Source: Clostridium tagluense (GTDB lineage: Bacteria; Bacillota; Clostridia; Clostridiales; Clostridiaceae). Taken from it: a stretch of 64,000 nucleotides of DNA. The translations under genes and the position numbers were made by a program. Of the stretch, positions 1-8,536 are shown one piece after another (the first letter of the stretch is position 1; every line of letters starts with the position of its first letter). The DNA lies in the NCBI RefSeq assembly GCF_003865095.1, contig NZ_BHYK01000008.1:62001-126000 (forward strand), given 5' to 3'. The notes below the pieces were generated by a model that had not been told where the DNA came from, did not search any database, and saw only the letters and a list, made by a program, of their open reading frames with translations.

Positions 1-195
1 TATTTAATTCTTGTAGGAATTAGTAGGGTTTATGTGGGAGTCCACTATCCAGGAGATGTTTTTGGTGGGTGGATTATAGCTGGAATGTGGTCTTATATTA
101 CTATTGTGGTTTATAAGTTTTGTATGAAAAAAGGTCTAAATAAATATTTAGATAAACATTTTACTATTAAATTCAAGATGTTTAAAAGCAAATAA
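1..195 (+). CDS. PAP2-family phosphatase, C-terminal end (partial)
   Basis: The window opens inside this gene; only the last 64 codons are present. They carry SRVYVGVHYPGD, the third signature of the PAP2 phosphatase superfamily (SR-x5-H-x3-D), in which the His is the nucleophile and the Asp assists it. A hydrophobic segment and a basic tail follow, as expected for a membrane lipid phosphatase acting on undecaprenyl pyrophosphate or phosphatidic acid. The substrate cannot be told from this fragment. The gene ends just before a hairpin terminator shared with the convergent cupin gene. Confidence 0.85.
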   Translation, partial: YLILVGISRVYVGVHYPGDVFGGWIIAGMWSYITIVVYKFCMKKGLNKYLDKHFTIKFKMFKSK

Positions 196-219
196 AAATA
201 TAATATTAATATAGTAAGA

Positions 220-252
220 CCCTACTAGAATTATTTATTCTAGTAGGGCCTT
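220..252. terminator. bidirectional terminator
   Basis: An 11-bp perfect stem (CCCTACTAGAA with TTCTAGTAGGG) with a 7-base loop lies between the convergent PAP2 and cupin genes. T-rich sequence follows on the plus side and A-rich sequence precedes it, so it can serve both strands. Confidence 0.8.
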
Positions 253-269
253 TAATTATAAAGTCATAT

Positions 270-767
270 TTATTTTGTAAGCTTAATTATTATATCCTTA
301 TGTTCAGAGTATTTATTTAAGAGAACATCTCTTTCAATTATTTCAAAATCTTTAAAGTCGAATCCAGGTGATACCATGCAGCCAACAAGAGAGTATCCTG
401 GGCTATTCATAGCAGAACCAAAGATATGATTCTTAGGTACTAGGAACTGCGGAGTTTCTCCATTTTCTATATTAAGACCTAATTGCTTTGTAGTAAGTTC
501 TCCATTTGGACTTATCATATATATTGTAAGAGGGGAGCCCGCATGGTAGTACCACATTTCATCTGATTTTAATCTATGAAAACTTGAAATTTCTCCATCT
601 CTTAATAAAAAATAAATACTAGTCCAAAGTATTCTTTCACCTTCAAACTTAGTTTTAAGGTTATTGGAGCTAATATTTTCACAAGAGCAGAAGCTGTTTT
701 TGTAAAAACCACCTTCAGGATGAGCTTCCATATTTAGTGTGTCAATAAAGTATTGGGATGAGTACAT
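270..767 (-). CDS. cupin domain protein, DUF985 family
   Basis: The 165-residue protein matches the DUF985 (Cupin_5) family in length and layout. It has the N-terminal MEAHPEGGFYKNSF block and a beta-barrel region with SSFHRLKSDEMWYYHAG, where the His and Glu sit where cupins usually bind metal or ligand. The true reaction of this family is not well defined, and epimerase-like or sugar-binding roles are only guesses. It stands alone, convergent with the PAP2 gene and divergent from the redox operon. An AAAGGAGAT-type ribosome site precedes the ATG at 767. Confidence 0.8.
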   Translation of the reverse strand: MYSSQYFIDTLNMEAHPEGGFYKNSFCSCENISSNNLKTKFEGERILWTSIYFLLRDGEISSFHRLKSDEMWYYHAGSPLTIYMISPNGELTTKQLGLNIENGETPQFLVPKNHIFGSAMNSPGYSLVGCMVSPGFDFKDFEIIERDVLLNKYSEHKDIIIKLTK

Positions 768-844
768 AATTTATCTCCTTTGCTAAAAAAATTTGATTAT
801 ATTTAATTATAATCAAATAGGTTAATAGTGACAAGCTTATTTGT

Positions 845-896
845 AAGGTTTATTTAAGGTTAATGTCATCAAGAGATAAGGTTGACCTTATATAAT
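845..896 (+). promoter_or_regulatory. phased AAGGTT operator and -10 box (copy 1)
   Basis: AAGGTT occurs at 845, 856 and 878, that is at 0, 11 and 33 bp, one face of the helix. TATAAT lies at 891-896, 13 bp downstream of the third repeat start, and there is no good -35 box. Direct repeats at 11-bp spacing are typical sites for OmpR/PhoB-type regulators acting as activators. A second copy with identical spacing lies at 3212-3263. Which regulator binds is inference; the OmpR-type regulator at 6347-7066 is the nearest candidate. Confidence 0.6.
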
Positions 897-949
897 TTAC
901 TTATAGCGTAAGGGTAAAAATATGAGTTGTAAATAAAGGAGAATTGATT

Positions 950-2047
950 ATGAAAAGAAAATTTTTAACAATATTAATAGTAGGGGTGCTTTGTATATCT
1001 ATGGTGGCTTGTAATAAGCAAACAAAAGAAAATTCAAAACAAACTCAAAATAAAACGGAACAAACAGAAACTAAAAAAGAAGATGCAGGAAAGAAATTTG
1101 AAAATTTAGGTATTGAATATAAATTACCAGATAAGTGGAAAGCAAAAGAGAAAAATATAGATTTACTTGGACTTGATGGAGAAGAAAATATAATAGGACA
1201 GCTTATGTTTAGCTTTATAGCTACTGAAACTATGGACAAGATGGAAAAATTAAATAAGGATTCACAAAAAATACCGGAAACAGACAAAATAAAGATAGAA
1301 AAGTTTCAAACAGACCTTATGAATTTATTAAAAGAAAATAAAGAACTATGTACTATAGTAACTATAGACAAAAGTAAAACCCCAGGAAAAGTACAAAAAG
1401 AATTGTTCGCTAAGTTTAAAAATAAGGATTTAATAGGTAAAGAAGCTAATTTTGAAATTTATTTATTACATAATGATGTACCGGAAGAAAGTGGATTATC
1501 AGATAAATCTAAAAAAGATTTTAAAGAAGTATATGGAGAAATTAAGAATTTTAAAAGTTTGATTAAAACATCTAAGCCAGTATCAGAAAAAGAAAAATTA
1601 AACAAATATAAGAAGTTTGAGTTTAAAACTAAAACTTTAGATGGAAAAGAAATAGATAGTAGTATTTTCAAAGGTAGTAAGCTTACTATGATAAATATAT
1701 GGGCTACATATTGTGGACCATGTATACAAGAAATGCCAGATCTTCAAAAGCTTTATGAAGAGGTTAAAGGTGAGAAGATTAATGTGATTGGTCTTGTTTC
1801 AGATACACCTGACGAGGATAATGAAGAATTAGCTAAAAAAATATTAGAAAAAAAGGGCGCGAAGTTTACTAATATTATTCCCGATGAAAGCATTAAAAAT
1901 AATATATTGAAAGATGTTTCAGGAGTTCCTACTACATTATTTGTTGATAGCGAAGGAAATATTGTTGGAGACTTTTTAGTTGGTTCACATAGTAAAGAAG
2001 ACTATAAGAAAGAAATTCAAGCTAGGCTTAAAAGTATAAAAAATTAA
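950..2047 (+). CDS. TlpA-like thioredoxin-domain lipoprotein
   Basis: The N-terminus is a lipoprotein signal with lipobox SMVAC, so the protein should be anchored outside the membrane. A lysine-rich linker and about 170 residues of unrecognised sequence follow. The C-terminal 145 residues are a TlpA/ResA-like thioredoxin domain with the active site WATYCGPC and the cis-Pro region GVPTT. It probably reduces or exchanges disulfides on exported proteins. I chose the ATG at 950 because AAAGGAGA at 936-943 is well spaced for it; a TTG two codons upstream is possible. It heads an operon with a CXXC mini-protein and a NapH-like Fe-S membrane protein that could pass electrons to it. Confidence 0.85.
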   Translation: MKRKFLTILIVGVLCISMVACNKQTKENSKQTQNKTEQTETKKEDAGKKFENLGIEYKLPDKWKAKEKNIDLLGLDGEENIIGQLMFSFIATETMDKMEKLNKDSQKIPETDKIKIEKFQTDLMNLLKENKELCTIVTIDKSKTPGKVQKELFAKFKNKDLIGKEANFEIYLLHNDVPEESGLSDKSKKDFKEVYGEIKNFKSLIKTSKPVSEKEKLNKYKKFEFKTKTLDGKEIDSSIFKGSKLTMINIWATYCGPCIQEMPDLQKLYEEVKGEKINVIGLVSDTPDEDNEELAKKILEKKGAKFTNIIPDESIKNNILKDVSGVPTTLFVDSEGNIVGDFLVGSHSKEDYKKEIQARLKSIKN

Positions 2048-2063
2048 ACATAGTTTAGAAATA

Positions 2064-2095
2064 ACATACCTCACCTTATAATAGGTGGGGTATGT
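2064..2095 (+). terminator. intercistronic hairpin
   Basis: A strong stem (ACATACC-CACCT with AGGTGG-GGTATGT) with a short loop follows the thioredoxin gene. No U-tract follows it, so it is more likely an RNA-processing or partial-attenuation hairpin than a full terminator. Confidence 0.5.
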
Positions 2096-2179
2096 ATGGT
2101 AATTGGGAAATATGATTTTAAGAGCAGAAGTTTTATTATAAACTAATTACAGCAAATGAAAAACAAGGATGTGAATTAT

Positions 2180-2338
2180 ATGAATTCAAATAAGGTTAGT
2201 AAAAATCAAGGTTATATAAAATATGGGATTTTAATGATGAGCATCTTATTTATTTCTACTGGCTTATATAGGAATGAAGTGCGAATTGTATTTAAAAAAG
2301 CAATAAATATATGTTTGGAGTGTATAGGGATTGGATAA
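2180..2338 (+). CDS. CD1871A-like CXXC-motif membrane mini-protein
   Basis: This 52-residue protein has one hydrophobic helix (about residues 13-30) and the C-terminal sequence CLECIGIG, which gives a CXXC pair. It resembles the small CD1871A-type CXXC proteins found beside thioredoxin lipoproteins and Fe-S membrane proteins in clostridia. A dithiol relay role is inferred from that context. Start: AAGGATGTG at 2165-2173 fits the ATG at 2180 better than the in-frame ATG at 2156. Its stop overlaps the TTG start of the next gene, suggesting translational coupling. Confidence 0.7.
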   Translation: MNSNKVSKNQGYIKYGILMMSILFISTGLYRNEVRIVFKKAINICLECIGIG

Positions 2339-3161
2339 AAGAAGAATAACGCAAATTGTTGTAGCTATAACCACAAATGCAAATGTAAATGGGTTTTTAA
2401 AAGGCAACATATATAAAGGGGCCACAAAGAAGGTTTGTGTTCCAGGCTTAAATTGTTACTCTTGTCCTGGAGCGCTGGGGTCTTGTCCGATAGGTTCTTT
2501 GCAGGCGGTTATAGGAACTGTAAAATATAATTTTTCATTATATATAGTTGGGCTTATGTCTTTATTTGGTGTTATATTTGGTAGATTTATATGCGGGTGG
2601 TTATGCCCCTTTGGTCTTATTCAAGACTTATTATATAAAATACCTTCTAAAAAGATAAAAGTAAATGAAAAAGTGAATAATAGACTTAAATATTTAAAAT
2701 ATATTATATTGGCATTATTTGTTATAATATTACCTATGTTTTTAGTAAATGAATTTGGAATAAGTCCTCCATATTTTTGTGAATACATATGTCCCGCGGG
2801 CACGCTAGAAGGCGGAATACCATTAGTTTTAATGAATAAATCACTAAGGGGAGTAATAGGATGCTTATTTGTATGGAAGATGTTTGTACTAATTAGTATT
2901 ATTATCGCTTCAATATTTATATACAGACCATTTTGTAGGTATATATGTCCCTTAGGCGCATTTTACTCATTATTTAATAAAGTGAGTTTTTACAAATATG
3001 AAATAGATAAAAACAAGTGTACAAACTGTAGTGCTTGTGCTAGAAAATGTAAGATGAATATAGAGATATATAAAAATCCTAATAGTGCTGAATGTATTAG
3101 ATGCGGAGAATGTGTAAAAGCATGTCCTACAAAGGCTATAAAAAAAGGGTTTCGATTTTAA
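2331..3161 (+). CDS. NapH/RnfB-like 4Fe-4S membrane protein
   Basis: This polytopic protein of about 276 residues has two membrane-linked Cys motifs, CGWLCPFG and CRYICPLGA, typical of the NapH/MauN/CcoG group. It ends in a two-cluster ferredoxin domain (CTNCSACARKC and CIRCGECVKACP). An early Cys-rich segment (CVPGLNCYSCPGALGSCP) is also typical of this group. It probably carries electrons across or into the membrane, here plausibly to the CXXC and thioredoxin partners encoded just upstream. The TTG start overlaps the previous stop by 8 bases, with GGAG about 10 bases upstream. Confidence 0.85.
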   Translation: MDKRRITQIVVAITTNANVNGFLKGNIYKGATKKVCVPGLNCYSCPGALGSCPIGSLQAVIGTVKYNFSLYIVGLMSLFGVIFGRFICGWLCPFGLIQDLLYKIPSKKIKVNEKVNNRLKYLKYIILALFVIILPMFLVNEFGISPPYFCEYICPAGTLEGGIPLVLMNKSLRGVIGCLFVWKMFVLISIIIASIFIYRPFCRYICPLGAFYSLFNKVSFYKYEIDKNKCTNCSACARKCKMNIEIYKNPNSAECIRCGECVKACPTKAIKKGFRF

Positions 3162-3183
3162 TGGATGAAATTTTTTTAAACTT

Positions 3184-3206
3184 GCCACCTAGGTGGCACT
3201 TTTTAT
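3184..3206 (+). terminator. terminator of the redox operon
   Basis: GCCACC and GGTGGC form a tight stem with a 2-base loop, followed by CACTTTTTATT. The flanking TAAACTTGCCAC reappears in the attenuator at 3437-3483, suggesting the two share ancestry. Confidence 0.85.
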
Positions 3207-3211
3207 TATGT

Positions 3212-3263
3212 AAGGTTTATTTAAGGTTAATGTTATCAAGAGATAAGGTTAGGGTTATATAAT
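3212..3263 (+). promoter_or_regulatory. phased AAGGTT operator and -10 box (copy 2)
   Basis: AAGGTT occurs at 3212, 3223 and 3245 and TATAAT at 3258-3263. The spacings (0, 11, 33 and 46 bp) are identical to copy 1 at 845-896, and the DNA between repeats is nearly identical. It should drive the ABC operon, with transcription starting near 3270. Confidence 0.6.
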
Positions 3264-3285
3264 GTATTTATAGCAAGATAAGATT

Positions 3286-3483
3286 TTAACGACATTTCAG
3301 AAGGAAGGTCTCCCACTTCTATAAGTGGGGGTCACATACTACGATTAAAAGAAAACTTCAGTGGGAAGTCTAGATCTCCTTCTGAAGTCGTTAATATTGC
3401 AGCACCGCAGGTGATGATTTAACGGATGACATTCACTTAAACTTGCCACTTGGATTCATCTTATTCTAAGGTGGCGCTTTTTA
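3286..3483 (+). promoter_or_regulatory. structured leader RNA with attenuator before ABC operon
   Basis: The leader holds a long stem (about 3287-3304 with 3377-3393), an inner hairpin CCCACTT/AAGTGGG, and an alternative pairing CGTTAA (3389-3394) with TTAACG (3419-3424) that competes with the long stem. Next come the motif CAGGTGATGATTTAA (3408-3422) and a terminator-like hairpin (GCCAC 3445-3449 with GTGGC 3471-3475, then CTTTTTAT) ending just before the ribosome site. The layout is that of a riboswitch or attenuator. I do not recognise the class. Related motifs lie at 6250-6326 and 33468-33536. Confidence 0.55.
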
Positions 3484-3497
3484 TAAGGAGGAACAAA

Positions 3498-4517
3498 ATG
3501 ATATATTGGGAACTTAAGAAAATATTCAAATCAAAAATTGGAGTAATTATAGCAATAATATTTATTTTACTTTGCGGGTCAATGGCTTTAATAAAACCAC
3601 AGATGGAAACCCAGAAATCACATAGAAATGAGCAATATGATTTAATTAAAGATACAAGACCGGCCAGGGTAATTGCACAAGAAAAGTTAGATGCAAAAAT
3701 AGGCACTATAAGGGAAGCGGCAAATAGTCAGGAGAAAGATGATTTTAGTAAAGCTATGAAGGAAATATCCCATAAAAAACTGAAAAGTATGGAAAATACT
3801 AAGTATAGTGATGTTAGCTTCTGGAAGGTATTCGATTATAGAGCAACCAATACACTTATGGCATTCTTTATGGTGGTAATTCTAATCATAGTTTGTTGCA
3901 ATATATACACGGATGAAATTGTGTCTACAGTAGAAAATTTGATTCTTACATCAAAAAATAAAAACAGAGCTTTATATTCAAAATTAGGACTTGGAATATT
4001 AATACCAACAGTTTTATATGGGTTTTATCTAGTAATCCAATTTATAATAACAGCAGTCCAATATGGCTTGCCAATAAATGGAGGGCTACAAGTCATAAGA
4101 ATAATAGACAACCCTATTTTAGTAAGAGATGCATATACTATAATTCAATTTATAATATTAAAGATAGGCATAATGATATTGATATTAGCTACACTAGGTG
4201 TAATTGCATGTTTATGTTCATTTTTAACAACAAGCTCAATTGCAGCTACAAGCGGATTCTTGATGTTTATTATTATTCCAAAATTGTTAACAATGGTAAA
4301 AGTAATTCCAGGTAATGTTCAAATGGTATTAAATAGTATTAATTTTGTAAATTTACTATTTTATTTTAACCAGTTTGCAGGCGTATATTATGGAAATGTA
4401 AAATTCTTTGGGATGAACTTTGACTTAATTAATCTTTGCCTTGGAATATTGGGGATGACTTTAGTGGCAGGAATTACAATGAGCATAGTGTCATTTAAAA
4501 AAGTATTAGTAAGATAA
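3498..4517 (+). CDS. ABC transporter permease
   Basis: This 339-residue membrane protein has a cytoplasmic start, one membrane helix near residues 15-33, a large polar loop of about 90 residues and then five or so helices, the usual layout of ABC-2-type permeases. The ATG at 3498 sits 6 bases after AAGGAGG (3485-3491); in-frame codons upstream fall inside the attenuator and are unlikely to be translated. It is the first gene of a permease-ATPase-permease operon followed by a two-component system, a pairing common for peptide-antibiotic resistance and envelope-stress modules. Its substrate is unknown. Confidence 0.8.
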   Translation: MIYWELKKIFKSKIGVIIAIIFILLCGSMALIKPQMETQKSHRNEQYDLIKDTRPARVIAQEKLDAKIGTIREAANSQEKDDFSKAMKEISHKKLKSMENTKYSDVSFWKVFDYRATNTLMAFFMVVILIIVCCNIYTDEIVSTVENLILTSKNKNRALYSKLGLGILIPTVLYGFYLVIQFIITAVQYGLPINGGLQVIRIIDNPILVRDAYTIIQFIILKIGIMILILATLGVIACLCSFLTTSSIAATSGFLMFIIIPKLLTMVKVIPGNVQMVLNSINFVNLLFYFNQFAGVYYGNVKFFGMNFDLINLCLGILGMTLVAGITMSIVSFKKVLVR

Positions 4518-4540
4518 TTTAAATTAGAGGAGGAATAATT

Positions 4541-5428
4541 ATGAATAAGCTTGAGATAAAAAATTTAACAAAAAGCTTTGGAAAAAAGAATGCGAACAAT
4601 AATATAACACTTACTTTAGAAAATGGTGTATATGGACTACTCGGACCAAATGGAGCAGGTAAAACTACACTAATGAAACAAATAGTAACATTAACAAAGC
4701 CTACAAGTGGAGAAATTATTTATAATGGGAAAAGTATTTATGAAAAAGAAGATGAGTATAGAAATATTATTGGATATTTACCACAAGAATTTGGTGCATA
4801 TAAGAATTTTACAGCAAAACAATTTTTGAAATATGTGGCTGCATTAAAGGGAATAGACAAAAATAGTGCTTCTAAAAAAATTGACGAACTACTAAACCTT
4901 GTTGGCTTATATGAAGTTAGAAATAAAGCAGTTGGTAAATTTTCTGGTGGTATGAAAAGAAGAGTTGGAATTGCACAAGTATTATTAAATGACCCTCAAA
5001 TAGTTGTACTTGATGAACCAACAGCGGGGCTTGATCCTCAAGAAAGAGCAAGATTTAGAAATCTTATAGCTGAAATATCAAAAGATAAAATAATAATACT
5101 ATCAACTCATATTATTTCAGATATAGAAGCAGTAGCTAGAGAAACTATAATGATTAAAAATGGTAGCGTTATAATAAAAGGAAATCATAAAGATATATTA
5201 GATGGCATGAATGGAAAGGTGTATAAGATTACAACAAATAAAGAAAATGAAGTTATGGATATACAAAGAGATTATAAGGTAGTTAACATTCAAAGGGGTG
5301 CGGATATTACAGAGCTAAGGGTAGTAAGCGATAAAATGCCTCTATATGCATCAGCGCAAAGCATAGAACCAAGATTTGAGGATGTATATATGTTTTACTT
5401 TGATTTAGAAAATACTAGGGAGGTGTAA
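4541..5428 (+). CDS. ABC transporter ATP-binding protein
   Basis: This 295-residue ATPase has Walker A GPNGAGKT (residues 35-42), a Q-loop in GYLPQEFG, signature FSGGMKRR, Walker B VVLDEPTAG and the switch His in STHI. The C-terminal 80 residues are the accessory region usual in single-domain exporter ATPases. It energises the two flanking permeases. GAGGAGGAAT precedes the ATG at good spacing. Confidence 0.9.
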   Translation: MNKLEIKNLTKSFGKKNANNNITLTLENGVYGLLGPNGAGKTTLMKQIVTLTKPTSGEIIYNGKSIYEKEDEYRNIIGYLPQEFGAYKNFTAKQFLKYVAALKGIDKNSASKKIDELLNLVGLYEVRNKAVGKFSGGMKRRVGIAQVLLNDPQIVVLDEPTAGLDPQERARFRNLIAEISKDKIIILSTHIISDIEAVARETIMIKNGSVIIKGNHKDILDGMNGKVYKITTNKENEVMDIQRDYKVVNIQRGADITELRVVSDKMPLYASAQSIEPRFEDVYMFYFDLENTREV

Positions 5429-5431
5429 CTT

Positions 5432-6208
5432 ATGGGAATTCTTATAAAATCAGAAATAAGAAAAATGTTATTAAAACCAAGCATAATAATAACTTGGATT
5501 GTTTTACTTTTATTTTCTAAAATTTTAATTAGGCCAGATACAGGTGCAGAGGTTTGGGCAGATGTCTTTAGTAAAATTTATGGAATCGTACCACTTATAG
5601 GATTAATAACTTTTATGATAATTTCAGCTACATATACACTTGAATATAGCTCTAATATGAATGAACTTATCAATACGACCCAAAATGGAAAGAAAAAGGT
5701 TGTAATGGCAAAATGGATTGGTGCAGGCATATCAACATCAATAGTTAATGTATCAATAGTATTTATAATATATATAGATGGATTAATAAAATCAAATTTT
5801 AGTGGTTTAGACTTACCATTAAAAGAGCTTTGGTATTTTGGAAATAGTGGTTCAAACATAACTGTATTGCAAATGATGATTATACTTATAATAACTGTTA
5901 TAATAGGTTCATTTTTTTTCTCAGAACTCGGATTATATCTATCGGCGATAAGTAAATCAGCTTCTATACCTTTTATTTTTGGGGGTCTACTTATGGGAGT
6001 GCCATATATACTAAGTGGAATATTATCTCAAGGTGGATACGCAAAATATTTTGGGGTAACTCCACTTTGGGGAATGATGTCATCAGAATTAATAAGATAC
6101 AAGGTTCCAATGGCATTAATAATAGTTCAAATATTAATAGTTGTTGCTGGTTTTGTATTTTTACCAAGGGTTACCTACAAAGCATTTATAAAAGAAGGAA
6201 AAAGATAA
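5432..6208 (+). CDS. ABC transporter permease, second subunit
   Basis: This 258-residue protein has about six membrane helices and no large soluble domain. It begins 4 bases after the ATPase stop, with GGGAGGTG as ribosome site. It is likely the partner of the permease at 3498, though the two are only distantly alike. The substrate is unknown. Confidence 0.8.
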   Translation: MGILIKSEIRKMLLKPSIIITWIVLLLFSKILIRPDTGAEVWADVFSKIYGIVPLIGLITFMIISATYTLEYSSNMNELINTTQNGKKKVVMAKWIGAGISTSIVNVSIVFIIYIDGLIKSNFSGLDLPLKELWYFGNSGSNITVLQMMIILIITVIIGSFFFSELGLYLSAISKSASIPFIFGGLLMGVPYILSGILSQGGYAKYFGVTPLWGMMSSELIRYKVPMALIIVQILIVVAGFVFLPRVTYKAFIKEGKR

Positions 6209-6249
6209 TAAGTTAGTTTTTATGGTATTATATAGTTAGAAACCTAAAG

Positions 6250-6326
6250 ACATTTCAAAAGACTAAACAATTAATAATTGTCTAGTCTTTTGAAGTATTT
6301 AAGAGAGCATTTTCAGGTGATGATTT
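6250..6326 (+). promoter_or_regulatory. leader hairpin with CAGGTGATGATTTAA motif (copy 2)
   Basis: ACATTTCAAAAG pairs with CTTTTGAAGT, leaving a 2-base bulge, around an inner stem AACAATT/AATTGT. TTAA, GCA and then CAGGTGATGATTTAA (6313-6327) follow. The stem matches that of the leader at 3286 except that one G-C pair there is A-U here, a covariation. No terminator separates it from the response-regulator start, so it may act on translation. Confidence 0.5.
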
Positions 6327-6346
6327 AATTTTAAGGGGTGATAATT

Positions 6347-7066
6347 ATGGAGAATTCAATTAATAAAAGTAAAATACTAATAGTTGATGATGAAGAAGAT
6401 ATATTAAAACTTTTATCTACTGTACTTAAAAAAGAGGGTTTTGAAAATATATATACTGCAATAGCGGCAAAAGAAGCAATAGATTTAGTATCGCGTTTAG
6501 ACCCAGATATTATTCTTTTGGACATAATGATGCCGGGTAGAGACGGATATGATGTATGCAAAGAGATAAGAAAGACTTCTAGAACCCCAATTTTGTTTAT
6601 GTCGGCTAAGACGGAAGAGCTAGATAGGATTTTGGGTTTTGCTTTAGGGGCTGATGATTATATTACAAAGCCTTTCAGTCCAAAAGAGGTTGCATATAGG
6701 GTAAAGGCTCATTTAAGAAGGAATAATTATATTGATGAAGATAAGACTGAAAAAGGCAAAACCATAGTTTTTGGACCTTTTGAATTAAATGAGGAAAAGA
6801 TAGAGTTTAAAAAGAATGGTGAGTCAATACAGTTAAAAGCAAAAGAATTTAAGATGTTAGCTTATATGTTGAAAAACCCAAACCAAATCCTCAGCAAGGA
6901 AAAAATCTGCAGTGGAGTTTGGGGAGAAGATTATATAGGCTTTGACAATACAATTATGGTTCACATAAGAAGACTCCGAGAGAAAATAGAGGATAATCCT
7001 TCATTGCCCAAATATATAGTTAATATTAAAGGCCTGGGATACAAATTTGTTGTAAAGGACGAATAG
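6347..7066 (+). CDS. OmpR/PhoB-family response regulator
   Basis: This 239-residue protein has a receiver domain (acidic DDEED near residue 13, phospho-acceptor Asp in LDIMMPG, Lys in ITKPFSP) and a winged-helix output domain ending IRRLREKIE...GLGYKFV. AAGGGGTG at 6333-6340 favours the ATG at 6347 over the GTG at 6338. It is followed at once by its histidine kinase and preceded by the ABC operon. It is a reasonable candidate to bind the phased AAGGTT repeats before the redox and ABC operons, which is inference. Confidence 0.9.
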   Translation: MENSINKSKILIVDDEEDILKLLSTVLKKEGFENIYTAIAAKEAIDLVSRLDPDIILLDIMMPGRDGYDVCKEIRKTSRTPILFMSAKTEELDRILGFALGADDYITKPFSPKEVAYRVKAHLRRNNYIDEDKTEKGKTIVFGPFELNEEKIEFKKNGESIQLKAKEFKMLAYMLKNPNQILSKEKICSGVWGEDYIGFDNTIMVHIRRLREKIEDNPSLPKYIVNIKGLGYKFVVKDE

Positions 7067-7068
7067 AT

Positions 7069-8484
7069 ATGAAATTGAAATTAATAGCTAGATTCATGTG
7101 GACTGTGGTTTCTGTAGTTATAATTGTAATGATTATAAATATTATTGCAATTTTTTCTTTTGCAATTCATAACGATAATACGAAAAACACCATAATAGAG
7201 AAAAAATTAGAAGGTTTAGGCGCAGAGGATTATACTAGAAATTTTAGTGAATATATTGTAGGTAATAAAGAAACTATTTCTGTAGATAATAATGGGAAAT
7301 TAAGTTTGAGTAACAACGATATATGGATACAGATATTAGATGAGAAAAGTAGTGAGATATATAGTTATAGAAAACCAAAAGGTACAAAAGAAAGTTATAC
7401 TCCTTTTCAATTGATCCATGAATATAAATATTCGGATGAAAAAGCATTATCAACTATTTTTGTAGGTGAAAAAAAAATAGAAGGGCGTGCATATAGCTAT
7501 ATAATAGGATTTCCACGTGTTAAGGTTGAAAGACAAGTATTTACTATTAGCATGAATAATTTTGTGGAAACTATCCGTAGAACTATTTATAGCATCTTAA
7601 TATTAGACGTACTTATTGCATTATTTTTTGCATATTTGTTCTCGAGAAGGCTTACTAGACCTTTAAGTAATATAATAAATGGGGTTCTAGTATTATCTGA
7701 TGGAAATTATAATTTAGAATTATCCGAAAAGGGTATATACACTGTGGTCTATCGAAACCTAAACAACCTTTCATCAACTCTTAAGAGCAATGAAATAGAA
7801 AGAAAAAAACTTGATAAGATGAGAGAAGAATGGATTTCAAATATGTCACATGATATTAAGACACCGCTGGTATCTATAAAAGGATATGCGGAACTTTTAA
7901 GCAGCGATGATTATGATTTATCAAAAGAAGAGGTAAAACAGTATTCAAAAATAATAGACAGTAAGGCCAACTATATAAAAGAACTTGTAGATGATTTGAA
8001 TTTAACAACAAGATTAAAAAATAAAGTATTGAAGTTAAACAAGAAAAAAGTAAATATGGTCAGCTTGGTACGAAATGCTGTAATTGACATACTAAACGAC
8101 CCGAGTAACGCGAAGGTAGATATTGATTTCATTTGTGAATATGAAGATATAGAAGCTTTTGTGGATGCTAGTCTTATAATGAGGACTATGAAAAATTTAA
8201 TATATAATGCAATAGTTCATAATGAAGAGGGCGTAAATATAAAAGTGTCCGTTGAAAAGAAGGATAACTTGAAAATTATTATAAGTGATAACGGAAAAGG
8301 AATAAGACCGGAAGAGCTAAACCATATATTCGAAAGATATTATAGGGGGACAAATACCGGAAAGGGACATGAGGGTTCAGGGCTTGGAATGGCTATTGCA
8401 AATGATATAGTAAAAGCGCATGATGGCGAAATTAAGATACTAAGTGAGCTTGGACGCGGTACAGAAATAGAAATATATTTATAA
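7069..8484 (+). CDS. sensor histidine kinase
   Basis: This 471-residue kinase has a membrane helix near residues 9-31, an extracellular sensor region of about 140 residues, a second helix near 177-197, a HAMP-like linker, the HisKA box SNMSHDIKTPL and a catalytic domain with NLIYNAI, DNGKGI and GSGLGMAI. It starts 2 bases after the regulator stop, so the two form a pair. The signal is unknown. The neighbouring ABC permeases could be its sensor partner or its target. Confidence 0.9.
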   Translation: MKLKLIARFMWTVVSVVIIVMIINIIAIFSFAIHNDNTKNTIIEKKLEGLGAEDYTRNFSEYIVGNKETISVDNNGKLSLSNNDIWIQILDEKSSEIYSYRKPKGTKESYTPFQLIHEYKYSDEKALSTIFVGEKKIEGRAYSYIIGFPRVKVERQVFTISMNNFVETIRRTIYSILILDVLIALFFAYLFSRRLTRPLSNIINGVLVLSDGNYNLELSEKGIYTVVYRNLNNLSSTLKSNEIERKKLDKMREEWISNMSHDIKTPLVSIKGYAELLSSDDYDLSKEEVKQYSKIIDSKANYIKELVDDLNLTTRLKNKVLKLNKKKVNMVSLVRNAVIDILNDPSNAKVDIDFICEYEDIEAFVDASLIMRTMKNLIYNAIVHNEEGVNIKVSVEKKDNLKIIISDNGKGIRPEELNHIFERYYRGTNTGKGHEGSGLGMAIANDIVKAHDGEIKILSELGRGTEIEIYL

Positions 8485-8536
8485 ATAAGTATTTTTTTAA
8501 AAGTTTTTTTCAGCATAATAAAAATGGAGGGTTACG

